From assembly GCA_031213475.1 (NCBI GenBank), contig JARUPZ010000036.1, forward strand, positions 186,001 to 250,000: a stretch of 64,000 nt of DNA. Direction: 5' to 3'. Below are positions 20,368-35,300 of this stretch, piece by piece. Position numbers and translations under genes: made by a program. Each line of letters opens with the position of its first letter. The stretch's first letter is position 1. This DNA comes from Nereocystis luetkeana. Its lineage: Eukaryota; Sar; Phaeophyceae; Laminariales; Laminariaceae. The notes under the pieces were generated by a model. It made no database searches and was not told the origin of the DNA. It worked only from the letters and a program-made list of their open reading frames with translations.

Positions 20368-23300
20368 ATGGCGGCCAGGCCAGGTCCAGCCAGCTATGGG
20401 CACAGGCAGAGCGACACGGAAAGCTCACAAGACAGGAAGGACGGCCTGCAGCCGGTCGTCAAGTTCTTGCAGAGCTCCCTAGCCATGAAGTCGAAGGTGG
20501 GCCTGGGGAGTGGAGGATCGCTTCTTTTTGTGCTGCTAGTGCTGTGTGTTGTCTCAAAGCCTGGTTTATGTGATCCCTGTTGTTTCTATTAATAGAGAGA
20601 GATTATTCTGACATATTTGAAAGTACAGCAGCAGCAGCAGGCAGCAGTGTCAACTCTGCCGTGTACATAACAGGTACCGCTGCGCTATGAGACCAGCAGC
20701 ACGAGTACGTTTACTCGTGTACATCCCATGTGTCCCGAGATAACGAGAGCTGAGCAGGTTTCAATGGCGCAGAAGATTTGAGCAGGATGTATGACTTCCC
20801 CCGACCTATGTACGAACGTACTTCTATATCTGGTGTGTGGCCGTGTCACGACTACGTACGTGAGGGTTACGGCTTTAGCTCTCAAGACAAGCCGTAAAAG
20901 TAACGAGTAGAGAGGGGATCGACAACCTCGTGTAAAAAAGTTCGCCCAGGGTAGGCGAGTGACTAGCGTAAGCGTTCGCCGATGGGCACATGAGAGTATT
21001 CCCTCGTCAAGTACCCCGAGTAGGAGTACCCGTAAGAGTTCGCCCGCGAGAGTAAGTCGAAGACCTGCTGTAAGAGTATCCCTAAGGCCGAAGCGTACCC
21101 CAAAGAGTACCCAAGCAAGAGTAGCTCCAAGAGCACAACGTATGTTGTGGCTGTAAAAGTGGTGTCAAGAGCATGATAATAATACAAAGAATAGTTGAGT
21201 TTATTTTGGCCCAGCGGCGCGTTTTCGCCGCGCGGCCTCTCGGCCGGTCTCGTCGCCGGCGGGCTCGACCGCCGGAGAATCGGCCTGGGCACGTGCCCTT
21301 CGGGTCTCGCCCGAGGCCCGTTACCGGCGCGGCGCGCTCCCTAGGTCCAAAAAATAGAGTCAGTTTCACCGGGTATCCCGTCCACTCGGCCGAGCCAAGC
21401 AGGGCATGTGAACCCGTTCGCAGTGCAAGTCACTTTGAAAAAGTACCCAGCGTACATCTTCGTGAAAAACGCCCCGCCTTCGCCACAGCAGTCTTCAGCC
21501 GAATGAATAACGAGCTATTATTTCTCTTCTATACTCTATACCAGCCTGCATGCCAACTGATCATGCCGAGTTTTGAAGGGAGCATGAAGAACGAGCACGC
21601 ACGACGCAAAAGGAGGGCATCGGACGACACATCGAGCATTCTTGGAACATGCGTTCACACAACAGTAGCAGCAGCGTGACATCGTCGGGACATAAATTTT
21701 GCCGTCGTGCAGCAGGATGACCTGACGTTTGTACCATTACATGCTGCTGCACCGCCAGACCGCCGGGTCTGCATGGAACGAAATAGACCGTGCGTATCTC
21801 CCCGCTGCACTATTTTCGCACGTACCTGTACGTACTATTGTTGTATGCTCGCAAAGTCGAAAAAACAGAGCCAGTGTCACAGGGTATCACGTCCCACTCG
21901 CCCGAGCCATGCAGGCAACGTGAAACCCGGTCTTTGCAAGCTTCATGTTTCATGTCCCCCAAATTCAGTTGCCGCATGCACACATCAAACGTGAGGCATA
22001 GGGGACACGTCTGACCGCGGAGAGGGGCCCACTCACGACTCTGCTCGGGCTGCCGCGCCCGCTGGCGGGACGGTAGCGAAGCGTGGGTGCACCTCTTTCG
22101 TCATGCAGCGGTATGACCAGATGGGTGGGTTGATCATGAAAATCCGCATGAAGCGAAGCGAACGACCCCACCGCACGATTTTGTAGCTTCTTTTTCCAAC
22201 AGCAGCAGCAGCAGCATATCGCGGGCCACGCTGGGTGGCGGCCGCAACGTGGTGACGCACGGCGTTGGGGTCTAGGCCTAGCTCCGTGCATCCTTGCGTT
22301 TGCGTGTGCTGGTGTGTTCGGGCTATGCTATTTGATTCCTGTCATTCTCGGATCCTCAGATACGTACATGCGAACACGATCTCAAAAGTCGGGGCAGCAA
22401 TTGCTTCCTTTCTTAATGACTACTGCACGGTGAATCCACATTTCGTATAGATTTAACTAAAAACGTATTTTACCGATTTCATAACAACAAAACAGCCGCG
22501 CGCCGTGCAACCCCACATACCAGTACTCGTACCTATCCCCCAGACGACAACCCAGTCATTTTCGGTTCGCACACAAGAAAAAAAAAAAAACGATTTCAAC
22601 ACCCACACAAGAAGCAGGTGAATCAATCTCGATACTAAAACCAAGTAATTTTCGGTCCGCACGTAAAAAACGCGTCAAGTTCGACCATCCACACAAAACC
22701 CAAAATAATTTCGACCCCCCACACAAGGACAAGGTGAATCAATCCCCGCATTAAAACCACGTCATTTTCCGAACGCAGACAAAAATCAAGTCAATTTTGA
22801 CCTCACAGAGGCCAAGTCCATTTCCATCCCCTACACAACAACCAAATCATTTTCGGTCCGCGCACGAAGATCAAATCAATTTCGACCACCCACACAAAAA
22901 CCAAGTCAATTTTGATCCTGACCACAAAAGCCAAGTCGTTTTCGGCCCGCATACTAAAAACGAATACAATTCGACCACCCACACCAAAAGGAAGTCTGTC
23001 GATTCCAACGCTAAAACCAAGTCAATTTCAACCCCACCCTAAAAAGGAATTAATTTAGGCCCTCACACAAAAACCAAGTTAATTTCGATCCCCTATACTG
23101 AAATCGACTCAATTTTCGATTCCACTTAAATCTCAAGTAGATTTCTTGGGTGTATGTAGTTGGGGGCAATAGTCCCTCTTTCGTTGCTTCCTTTTCTATT
23201 TCTGCAACTAAATATTATCCCCCCTACTACAATAACTGTGTCCCGTTTGTCTCGCGTCTGCGGTATGTGTCGTGTGTCACGCGTGTTGTGTGCAATGTGT

Positions 23301-26300
23301 CACGCGTGGAGTGTCTTCAAACCTTGCTTTGTGTTGGCAGTCCTTGGTTTTGTGCGAGAGAGGTCTTGTTAACCTTGAGTGCCACAACAAACACATAACA
23401 CGTACCGGCACATACAATAATGTATGGCTGAATCAAATCCATAATAAACACGTTGTCAATAGTAACGGTTCCACACCATGTCCAAGCATATTTTGTCCCC
23501 AATTATGCACGTGCAGTTCTGAAAACGTCCGAAGGGGAAATGCAGGTATTTCGTAACGTTATGCTATGGGCACGCGTATTCTACAACCAGGGGTATATCA
23601 ACATGCTGTACGGTTTTATTTAGCCCTTGTGCCACTCCCCTTCTATATGTAGGCACCTCCCGAAGAGGAACCTCGTCGTATACTGTAGTATAGCTGTACA
23701 GCATGAGTTGCAGCAGCTCTCGCAGTAGCTCTGAGAGTTACCGACGCTCTATAAACTCTACTTGAATCCTACATACTACCGGATACCCAGTAAATATCAA
23801 CCGGACTGCTCCACGTTATATTCGCGATACAGCGTAGGTATGTACTGTGATGCATCTACGGAGATAACCGGTTGTTCACGATTTGAAATGTGTTGGTATT
23901 GGTTGTCGATACTCTACAAACTATGGTACGGAATGTACGTACGTACGTACCTTGTATTAATTGTAGACTGACTACTTGCAACTCTACTAAGAATTATAGG
24001 TCTGTGCTTTGTGTTGCCACTCATTTTCACGTATATACAGGCACATAAACGTTTCAAGGGTATGATTAGGGCTTGGTGGGCTATATAGTACTCTGGGGTA
24101 CCCGGGTACGAAGTATGGTTGTCTTGATCGTACCCGGGTAAGTACCCGGCTACGCCCAGCTATCCCGAGGGTTACATCCTTTGCAACACGCCCTTTGCAA
24201 TGTTAACATTTGCACGTGTACGACCATCAGGTATGATCTTTGTTTCCAGAATTGCCGCGGAACGTTTCGCTCAGCCAACTGCTGCTGCTGCTGTAGTCTA
24301 CTACTGGTGTACCTATCATACTGATGTGTGTCAGGAGACTATTCGTGATGTGTTCGCAAGTTTTTTGGGTATGTTTCTGATGGATGTTCGTGTCTGCTGC
24401 TGTTGTTGTACTTGCCGTGCCGGCCAGGGCGACGGTCTCCACTACCAGCACTTGGTGGCACAGCTTCTCACGCGAGACGACCCGGAGACGCTTTGGCGGT
24501 TGTATCTTGGGCTCGCGCAGTGCGTAACAATCATCTCGCAGCAGTGAGTCTACTGGGTATTGTGCCGCGCTTAGCTCCGTCGAGCCAGAATTGTATGCTA
24601 TCGAGCTACGACATTGCCATACGTCAAGCAGTAGACTATGGTAATAACGAAGCGATGCATCGCAATATCATAATTATTGTCGGCTAGGGTATCATGCTGC
24701 TGTATTTCCATGGTACACGCCCAGAGGGGGCAAAAAGGATGGAGCTCTCACGAGGATAAGGAGAGCTTGTACTGCTGTGCTTGTACTCTGAAGCTTTGTC
24801 GGCATGTACAATCCGAGGTTTGTCGTCTACTGCAGTTGGCAAGAGCGGCTTCGAGCAGCCCCCTCTCTGTACCGTGGCACCTTCTGACTATATGAGTGAT
24901 GTGCATACGGAAGCTTGTAGACACACGAGCACGACAAAGTTGGCGAGGCAGGGCTATCCCACTTCTATTGTTTCACAGGGCCAGACTGTTAAGAGCTAGA
25001 TTCATATTATTTGTAGTGAAACGGCAAACGCTCGCTTGCCGCGCTGTGATGCCGACCCGCGTGCCGTGCTCCACGCAAGGTAAGGCTGTATGTTTACCCA
25101 TTCTTCTTTTTTAGTTTACTATCATTTGTATCAGCACATTTTTGTGGCAGCTCTTGGTCAAAGATACTCAGCGAGTTATCGAGTTGGTCTATATCGTCGG
25201 TACTCGTACCTAGATTTATGTACTGTATAGATACCTGGCAGTCAAAATATGCCGTATCATGTCATGGCATGGCTCTGTTGATAAAGGCGTACGGCTTCTG
25301 AAAGCACGATGCTTGTTGGCGTTTGAAGGTAGACCCAGCTCCACTGCCGCCTTTGTGATTGCTTCAACGAACAAACTACAGCTGTGTGCGCTGTGCTCGT
25401 TTTTTTCATATTCTTGGCAGGCCCGACGAGTTCAAGGAGCTGATCGATGCTGTGTTCAGGTTCGACTGGCGAGCTGGGCCCAAAATCGTTCAAGCGTTCA
25501 GCGGGCTGCTGTCCCAGCTCATCTCGGCGAACGGCACCTGCATGGTCCCGGCAATGCACATGCTCGTCAGGAACCTCGTCCTCGTTACACACGACGTAGA
25601 CGGCGAGTTGTTAACCCCTTTCCTTCGGTGTACCAACCCGAGATAGCGACCGAAACAATGGTTGGTAGCTTTGGTGTTTCCAACCATCGAACCGCCTTGG
25701 AGTATATAGCGTGAGCGCCCAGCAGTCCGGGTGGGGGATCATTTGCACCCGTGCCGTACGATTTCTTGCTTCCAACCATTGTAAGTCGGACACCACAGTA
25801 ATGTGTATCGCATCCCCCAATGATGCGGTGACCGCCGCTGTATTCGTCACTTCGCATCGTCAACCATTGTATCCCGCTCAAGCCCCTACAGTAGAGGGTT
25901 AATACAGAGCTATATACCTGGTAGCCTCGCGTATGCTGTATATTAAACACATTTAGAACATGCCTCAGCTGCGGAATCGAGGATTTCGTCGAATATCATC
26001 TTTGCAAAGCTGCCTGTGATATTTCGATCGCGCGTGTATAGCCCTTTCGTACGACCTTGAGAGTGGGAAATGGACAAAAAGAAGGACGAAGACTGAGGGG
26101 AGAGTACGCTAAACCCAACACATTACCAATACAGCTTCGGCCTCTGCGAGCAACCCTTACACTAACCCTAGGGTATTGCAGACTGAATACGAACATGGAT
26201 TGAGTCGAGCGCGGTTTGTTGATGAGTCTTGGAGTCTTGGGGGGGGGGGGATTCAATTTCGCAGAACTTTCTTGGGTTTCGTTGGTGACGTTTGGCGTCG

Positions 26301-29300
26301 TGCTCGACGTTTACCCGTCACATTCGGTGCATACAGTCATGCAGTACCTCAAATACGATCGCCATCTGTCATCTCGGGCACCCAAGATGCCTCGCTGGGT
26401 GCCCGAGATGACGATATTTACAGATTGTTCGCCCAATCAGCTTACAGACAGTAGTAACCCCCGTCCACAGTGGATTTGGGTTTGGAGTGTTGCAGCTTAT
26501 TTATGGGATGAATCACAACCCCACGCTCGGATCTTGACGCTAAGTTGACACCAGCTAGCTCGCTGACGGGAACTTGCTTTTGTGTTTTTTTCTGCTGCTC
26601 AGGCGAAGGCGGCGTGGACCCAGCGGCGCTGTTAAGGCAGCACAACGTGCACGCGGCGCTCCAGGCCAGCCTTGCCTTGGTGCCCAGCGGGCGCTCCAAG
26701 CTGTTCGGCGTGCTGAGGCAGAACTACCCGCACCGGAGGCTAAGGCCGGAGATTCTCTCCGACTACGCCCTGCACGCCTTGAGGGTTGTGCAATACGCCC
26801 CGCTGATGGAGGTACGAAACTTGCGTAGACTATTAATACCTGTATGATGTTGGGAGTATTACACTCTGATGCCGGCAGCTCTATTCGAATAGGGTTCTCA
26901 GTTCTCCCTTTTTTGGCAGGCTTTTTTGTTTGTTTTCTCCGTCCGGACCGAGAAAATTCGCTGTCGAATCCTGCTTCTTGCGCCGGGCGTGTTTTCGGAA
27001 ACCTCTACTCGCTTACATGTATACGCCCTAAATATTGGCGATTCAATAGATTCAGTAGTGATTACAGTGGTTATCTCGACCAGCCGACTGACAGCGAACG
27101 CTTTGTTGCCGCGTTGATTGTTGATTTGACGACAGGAGAGCGTGCTGAGGCTAATCATCGAGAAGAGCTTGGAGATCGACGTGGAGATTAAGGTCAGTTG
27201 CGCGTGGCGCCTTGATGTTTGTATATAGATGTATAGGCGTTTTCATCCTCGGGTATTTCGGGCGGTACTTTTGTAGTGGGGGTAGGGGGTTGTCACGTCC
27301 CGACACGACATTCCTGCACGTCCGTCGAGTGGCGTATGGCATTCTTATGTAGGATGTCGCGTGGTTTGCCATAAGCACACAGAAGTGCTGTGTCGCCCGT
27401 TCATCTATTCAAATATTAATAGCATGTATACGAATACCTTGGTATGTTGGTAGGGGGTAGACTAAAGTATTTTATCTGTTGGGTGTGTGGACTGCATGTA
27501 CTGTAGTTTATACATTGACATGGTAACTGCACCTCTGTATTGTTTCAGATCATGGACACCGGCGAGGCAGTCGTGGATGAGGAGGACGAGGAATGTGACG
27601 CGCTTTTTACGATGGACGATCTCCAGGACGGAACAGCCAACGCGAAACAAGCCAACACGGAGGAGGTTAGTAGATTCACGCTTCTCGGCCACACCGGCAC
27701 TAGCAATAGCCTTATTGTGGTGTTGCGTGTGTCATCGGTCTGGAAACATAAACATGCCTACTGAGATAGGAGGGCGCAAGCAAGCATATATTGATAATTT
27801 GATGCGAAATCGAGCGAGCGAACGTGCTCTGCGGGGGGGGCACTCCCGATCCCGCCGAGCTGGTGCTTGCAAAGCCCCCGGCCGAGTCGCGGTTCGATCT
27901 ATTAATGACTGTGTAGATTTTGCCCCTGTGCCTGATGGCCTCTGTGCTTTCCGTTAGTTGCCCTCGCGCTGTCTGCCGCGACATCGCTCAGGCAGCCTTG
28001 CCCGTCCGTGTTCTTTGTCGACCCGGACGTCGTCCTTTGTTTTTGTGCGTAATCGGCGTGAGGTTAATTTTTGTACGAGGGAGTATTGCCTGTTTGCCTG
28101 TGCCAGATGCAGCTCCCCCTGTATGCCTGTACCATGAAGTCAGCCCGCTTTCAAACACTATGCACGAAGCGCTTCCAGCGACTGCGGCAAGATGTCGCGC
28201 TCGATAGCTATCGTTGCCCCCACGCGACATTCCATTACAGCTTGTACTGGACACTGTTTCTTTTTTCCCCTTTTTGCACCCGCTCTGTACTTACTATAGA
28301 GTGAGAGTTGAGTCCTCGGCCTGACTTGCCTCAAGTAATCCACTTGTTTTCTTTCGAAACTGCAGACAAATCGTGCCTGCTCGAAGGCCACGATACGTTT
28401 TTCCGTTGAACATAATGGTTGGAGAACGACAGCATGGCCAACAGTTGTTCGCGGCTCTGTGGTACGTAGTGGTGACTCCTGTTAGCATCGCCAGGAGCGA
28501 CGTACATTACCCAGGCAAATGACTAAATCGTGAGTAAATAATTAGCCCTTGCCTCTTGCTTTTCGATAACGACAACGCATCCACTGCGTGCACTGATTGC
28601 AGGTGGACGAAATGGCGGAGAAGCTAGACGGCGTGATGATGGTTGTGTTGACGTACTTGGATCAGCGCCTCACCGCGAACGCCTCCTTACCCCCAGAGAC
28701 TATCCTGGAAACCCCTTCGGGCTGTGCTGACGATGCCGACTCCGATGGCAGCTCTGGCGGCAACTCGGTGCCGACTAGTGACGTCAGTGCTGCCCCCCGA
28801 AAACGAAGGAGCTCGGAGGGCGGTGACGGGGTGAATTCCGTAGCGAGGTTGTTGAAGGTATGTCAACTTTTCGTCGTGTTCGGGATACCGCTGTACCTGT
28901 CAATGGTCGTGCCGCGTATGCAAGTACTTGAGTAGGTATTTTTGGCGGAAGTGGTCGTACCGTATACAAATGCTTGTGCATGTTCTGGGTACGTACGGGT
29001 CCGCGGTTTGCTCAGCAGCTTGAACTCTGGTTTTGTTCTGGTACACCATGAAATGGCCGTGTTCGGTTTTCGAGCAGTAGACATACTTTAAATGATCGTG
29101 TCTTAGAGAAAGGTTCGTGCATGTTGTGGAGCCAGTTCCGTGGTGTTGCTCAACAGCTTTAACTCTGGTTTTGTTCGGTTACACCACGTGATGGCCTGGT
29201 TCGGTTTCGGAAAGTAGGGTTGCTTCGCTTCACCTGGTGATCCCCCCGGTATCCGTGAGGTGGTCGCCCGCCTCTGTTTGCCTTCTCCCTCAAAAACGCC

Positions 29301-32300
29301 GCTTCGTATGTATGTATTACGTATGCTCCGTGGTGGGTTGTTCTGTTATCACCTCTGATGTGCTGGGCATGACGGGCGGCCCTCCCTCGTACCCTACCCT
29401 ACCGTGCCGGGCACCTGGCTAAAGTAAAAAGAGCGATGGCCCTCCCTGCTGAGAGCGCAGGGCTTAGGTGGTTCATAGCGCGGTTGTCCGTGATTGCCCA
29501 CAAGAACCATCCACACGATGTGTGTTCCGTGTGGATGTACATCCTCACCGTTACCAGGTATTGTTTTGATTCCGTGTGTTTCGTTCCTGCGCATCCTTTT
29601 TTTTTCTCGCACGGCGGCGGACGCGGGCAGTCTCTCTTGGTGGTTTTCGAGGAGAACATTCTGCCGACGTACCGCAGCAAGTTCGTGCAGTTCGTCCTCT
29701 TCTTCGCCTGCAGCCGTTCCCCCGGGCTCTCCTACGTGCTCTCCGCCAAGCTTGTCGACGTCCTGAGAGACGAGTTGAAACCCAAGGTAACGTGGAGGTA
29801 GAGAGACAGAGATGGAGAGATCGGCCAAATTTCAATCGGAAACAAAAAAAAAACTACAGAAATATCAGGAAGGGATCATAGGACATAGAACACGTGTGCA
29901 CTTTTTCACGGTCTAACTCGAAAAAAGCCGCGTGGATATTCGACTCGAGGTCGGCCACATTTCAATCGGAAACAAAAAAAAACTACAGAAATATCAGGAA
30001 GGGACCATAGGACATAGAACACGTCTGCACTTTTTCACGGTCTAACTCGAAAAAATCCGCGTGGATATTCGACTCGAGGTCGGCCAAATTTCAATCGGAA
30101 ACAAAAAAAAACTACAGAAATATCAGGAAGGGACCATAGGACATAGAACACGTCTGCACTTTTTCACGGTCTAACTCGAAAAAATCCGCGTGGATATCCG
30201 ACTCGAAGCCGCCTTGATGGTCACCCATCTTGAACGGGCTCGCTCGTATCACTTGAGCTTGGTAGACATTGTCCAAGCTCGTACAAGAAGTTTCTGTTCG
30301 TAGTGCATGAATCTCGTACGGGTTTGTCGCTGCAGCGCTGCTCCGGGGTGAAGGACCTTACGTGGAACGTTATGAAGGGGTGACGAGCGGGACGGCGTCC
30401 TATTATTTTATCTACCGTGTGTATACGAATGTAGTGATGTTTTGTTCTTGGTGGTACGGGTATACGAACGTGGTGGATGTTTTGTTTTTGGTGGTACGGG
30501 TCGGTTTATGGAGATGTTGAAGAATGCGGGGAGCAATGCAGCTCTTGACGGTTGTAGTGCAGTGCACACGGAAGGCTGCATGAGGGGAGTAGTGCAGCTC
30601 GAGGGACTACTACGTTAAAGCTTTCGCTGCACCTGTGGCGCTGTTGGATGTGGCACACCCGTCTTCTCTCGGTGGCAGCCCGGTCTTTCTTTAACCCTAA
30701 CCCAAGCAAGAAAGTTGAAATTCTGTCTTGACGCCATGAATAGGTATATGTAAATGCTATACCTATAGTATGTGCAGTGTAGAAGCACGGCGCTTCGTTC
30801 GTCCCCGAAGCACGAGATAGCAGCGCAAGACGCCCTGCACCTTGTTGACACGTTTTTTGGGGACAAGTGATTTGTAGTTAGTGCAGTCATGTTTAGTAAA
30901 AGGGTTAATCCTGCTTTCTCCCCTCGCCTGCTATCGCCTGCTGGCATTCCTCCAGCTTACACGGCAGAGCGGCGTCGCGTACCTGGCCAGCTTCCTGGCT
31001 CGAGGGTCCTTCGTGGAGGCTTCTCTAGTGTCGAATGCTGTGGGATCTCTCTTGGACTGGGCCGGGAGTTACCTGAACCGTTACTCCGACACTGTGACTG
31101 TTTTGGCCACGCCGGGCGCTTCGGGCGCTAAGGTGTGTGTTCATTCAGTGTACGGTCATGTAATATTCATAGCTCTTGGGCGCGGTGTGTGTCGCATGTT
31201 GGATGTTGATGTCGAGTATTCATGGCTCTCAGACTGTTTCCATTTCGGTTCGATTTCGAGCTTCGAAAAATAAAACCGATCCCAAAAATGAAAGCATCTA
31301 CTTACGTATGCAGTCAGCATATGCAAAATCTGACCGCGTTTTTTTTCGATTTGAGAATCCGATGGCCCAAAAGCTGACGATTTGAGTCTTCAGATTTTCA
31401 AATGGAAAAATGACATAGTTTCTAAATTCAACATGTTTTCCACGACGGCAAGCAGCAGCAGAACAGTCGATGAGTTGGATGGTCACACAGCTGTATAGCG
31501 ACGTTGCTTCGCGCCCGACACGCGGTCGACGGGCGGCGCGTCTCTCGGTGGCCAGACTACAGTCGACTGGCGCGGGCTCGGGCCTAGAGATCAAGAGAAG
31601 CGCACCCGGTGCCCCACCTCTCCGTGGATACGTACTCGTATACTGCAGCAGCAGCAGTCAGGCACCTTGTGAAATAGCGGTACAAGATACCCAAACGGGT
31701 TGACTCTAGCGCAGTCGGCACGTCTCTTCGCCGCCAAAGCCGCCAAACGAAAGGGAGTGACCGTGGGCGCGGACCCTTGGGTCCTACGCGCAGTGCAGCG
31801 CATTGGGCGCGTCTCTTCGCCGCGCCAAACCACAACAACAGCAAGTGGTCTCTGCGTTTTTTTTAACCTCTGCACACACAATATATCCGATTTTTCCGCA
31901 TAGGAAGACTGTTTCGATCCGCGAGCGATCGGATCAAACTGAAGCTCAAAATCTGACCCGCATAGGAAACAGCCTAAGCCCTAAAGACGCGGTGTGTGTC
32001 GCATGTTGAATTTGAAGTTGAACATGCCAAGCGATTGTATATTGTTCGCGGTCTTGTTTTTATTATTCTCCGGGAATCGCGATTTTTTTTTTTAGTTGTT
32101 TTAGCGATTTCCGTAGATGTGCATGCATGCGGGCTGTTGCAGGGGGCGGGGAGGGTGACCCACCAGCGATTGTTTGTCCACTTTAGAGGGCCGCTTGTTT
32201 GGTCAGATGGAACAGGCTGAATTAGGCCGGAAAGGAAACCTTTGGGCTCTGCTTCAGATGAGTCATGTAGTGTAATGTTTCAACGCCCAACACGAGCAGG

Positions 32301-35300
32301 TAGTAGCCTTGCGTCAGCATGTGCCGGCATCATACACGCATGGCTTGACGCTGTCGCAGCCGGCTGCACTCGTTTAGGCCCACAGCGAAAGTCAACCTCT
32401 TGCACTTTCATCTCCTAGCATCGTACAAAGCAGGGGAGCGCTCACAGCAATGTATTTGATGTGGGCAACTCACTCGTACGCTTTCTTAACCTCTGCCGTA
32501 TACCAGGTACCCCTGTCCCCTCTTCTCCTTCATCACACGCATACAGTTCGCCTGGCACCTCTACTACAATAAATGTGTTCTGAACGCATTTCGTGCCCTT
32601 TATTGTTGCTCGTTTTATTATTCACCCCATAAGGTTGAATGCGATGTGTTGATATTTGAGTCAATGGATTACTTTCCTCGCCCTTCGGCCTTCCCAGGCT
32701 TTCGAAACCCCCGTGGCGAGCCGGGTGCGAGCGCGCCCCCAGTCCTGGCACGGCATGAACCCGCCAGGCAGCTTGGGCGTGAATGGTAGAGGTGCGGTGT
32801 TAGCGCCCATGTCGGCCAAACAGGGGACCCCGAGGGCGGCAGACCACATGCTCTTTTACTCCGTCTGCCAGGCAACGTTTTACGTGCTGTGCTTCCGAGG
32901 GGAAGAACTGGCCGCCATGGACGATTTTGGCAAACAGGTGAGGTTGTGCTGCCATCCGTGTGCCTGTGTGTACAGACCTCTATACCTTGGTGTGATACGG
33001 ACGGGGACGGAGATATCGTACAAGTATTTACGTCTTTTAGTTTTTTCCCTTCGTCGATTTTTCCATACTACTCTGCTCTGTTTTTATCCGTTATACATAT
33101 GATACGTCGTACCCGTTTCTAAAAAGCTACACTCGTTTGGCGTGATGGATGTGGCGTGTGAAGAATCGTGTGGAGGGTCCGTTGTCCAATGGCGACGAGG
33201 GATCAGGGCTGTCAAAGCGCCAGGTAACTTTTTTCTTGTACGTATCTCAGTAATACTGGAGTTACGAAGGGTGTGCATGCGTGGAGGGGGGGTCAGCTTC
33301 CAATACAGGGCTCTCACACTCCGTCACTACGTATACGGTAGGGTTAGGAGAGAGCTTGTACCCCAACAGGTGAATGGACTCCGCGATGAAGCAACTCTCA
33401 GCGCGATCGTTTTCTACACAATCGGTCTCTTGTTGTAGAATGAACGCGACACATTCATCTCGTTGTGGAGAATGGTATTGGGTTGTACGGCATGTATTCT
33501 GATGATGACCACCCTCCTAATCCTGACCGTCCTGCAAAATGCGCCCGAATCTTAGTCTCAGGGGTTTTTTCCCGAAGCGAGGTGTCTATTGAAGAAGGGT
33601 CAAAAACATCCGGAAGAATATTGGTGCGAGTGCAGTCCTCCTTGGGTGAATAGGAAGTGGGAACCAACCTGCAATGCTGTCGCGATATTCTTTTTGTGGG
33701 TGACCAGGCGGCGATTTGGCAGCGGCTTTTGACGTGCTCGCTGTTACCTCTGCGGCACTGCCTCGACACCGTTCGCCGAGAGTTCGCAAGGCTGTGCTGC
33801 AGCCTCATGGAGGAGTACTTGGATCCCGACTTGCTCGACCACCTCGCAGGCATTGCCCAGGAGGTACGTATTAATAGGAGTATTCCTAACAAGTGGAGAA
33901 GAGTGATATTAACGACAGTAATTTCAAGTGTTATCAACAGTATTACGGGGGACCATAGTTAATAGGACCAAATATTGTTCGTAAAAATGGTTAAATATAT
34001 AGGTTTTTATGTATACCGTAGGTCCTATTAACTATGGTCCCCTGTAATAGTACTACTGTACTACAGTAGTTCGTGGATCATCCCTGTCCCTGTGTCGCCT
34101 GAAGAGTCGCAAAAGTCGCACCACGCTGTAGTGCGTGCGTTCGCTGTTCTTGCGGCATGCAACGGGAGACAGGCCTTTTGTTGGTCGTTTATCAGAGGGG
34201 TGTGTTACATAGAGTGTTGATAATGTCTGTTGGTGTCTCTTTAAGATGTGAAAATGGATTCCTCACCAGCGGACGGCCGTCCGTGTGCTTACGCACTTTT
34301 TTTCTTACTTGTCGCAGGCTCCCCAGGTGTCACAGACGATCACCGTGGGCTCTAGCTTTGCTTGCTCAACGCCGCGCTCGGCAGTGTCGGCCAGCAGCAC
34401 CTCGTGGACACCTTCACGAGTAACCAAGGCCGGCGGCCTCGGGCGAGGGTCCAACCCGCTAGACTCGTTTTTCCCGTTCGACCCGTACCTCTTGAGGAAG
34501 TCGCACGTGTACGTGGACACCATTTACAACACGTGGAAGGTGCAGTTTGTCGCCGGCCTCTTGCCTTTTTAACCCTTCCTGTTACCGCTGGAGGTGCTCA
34601 GGCCGCAAAATATACCCAACACTTATTTCAAGCGGTGTGTCGCTGAAACGGATGGATAATATACCCTGGTAGTTGTTTCTTGTTACCGTCGGGCAAGAAT
34701 ATTCCGATTTTAAGTACACTACCCCAGGTTGTGTCCCCTCAGAAAGTGGGTGTAGGTGTAAAGGGATCAAGTGTGCGTCTGACCCTAGCCCTAAGGTGTT
34801 ATTTTTGGTGTTGTTCGTGTAGCAGGGGTTGGACAAACTACTGGTACGTACCTGGCAGCACCGTGGTAGGAGAACCACTCGCGTGTTGATGGCTGGGGGG
34901 GTCTCAGTCCCGGACGTCAGCAAATGGCGCAAATACGGCTCGGAGCCCCAATAGTTTTTCGTAAGATGGTCCGGTGCATTGGCTGTTGCGTTGCGATCAA
35001 TTTGCGTCGTGTGAGTTACGCTCGTTTTCGAACCTCGCAGTGATTCAATATACGTACAAAGACAGGTCGACGTACAACAATCGCCACACGTACGGTAGGA
35101 GAAGCGGTTGCTGAAACATTTCCTGCCCCCCCCCTTCACCCCCTCATCCCCCCCCGTACGTTTCTTATTTATCGTAATGCTCTATTTTGTGGGAAAACCA
35201 GGTCCAGGACGCGAAAGCCTCCAAGCGAAACCGTCGCCGCAAAGCTAAGCTTAGAGCGACAGCAGACGGCCGACCCCGCCGGTTCGCGGAAGGGTCCGAC

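Noticed and set aside
21173-21679. 168-codon open frame in RRN3 intron 1
   Set aside because: It owes its openness to a GC-rich block; the translation is Arg/Pro-rich with no family resemblance, and RRN3 exons 1 and 2 join directly in phase across it.
22797-23042. 82-codon frame with repeating NFD/PH motifs
   Set aside because: It is the translation of a degenerate minisatellite, not a recognisable gene.
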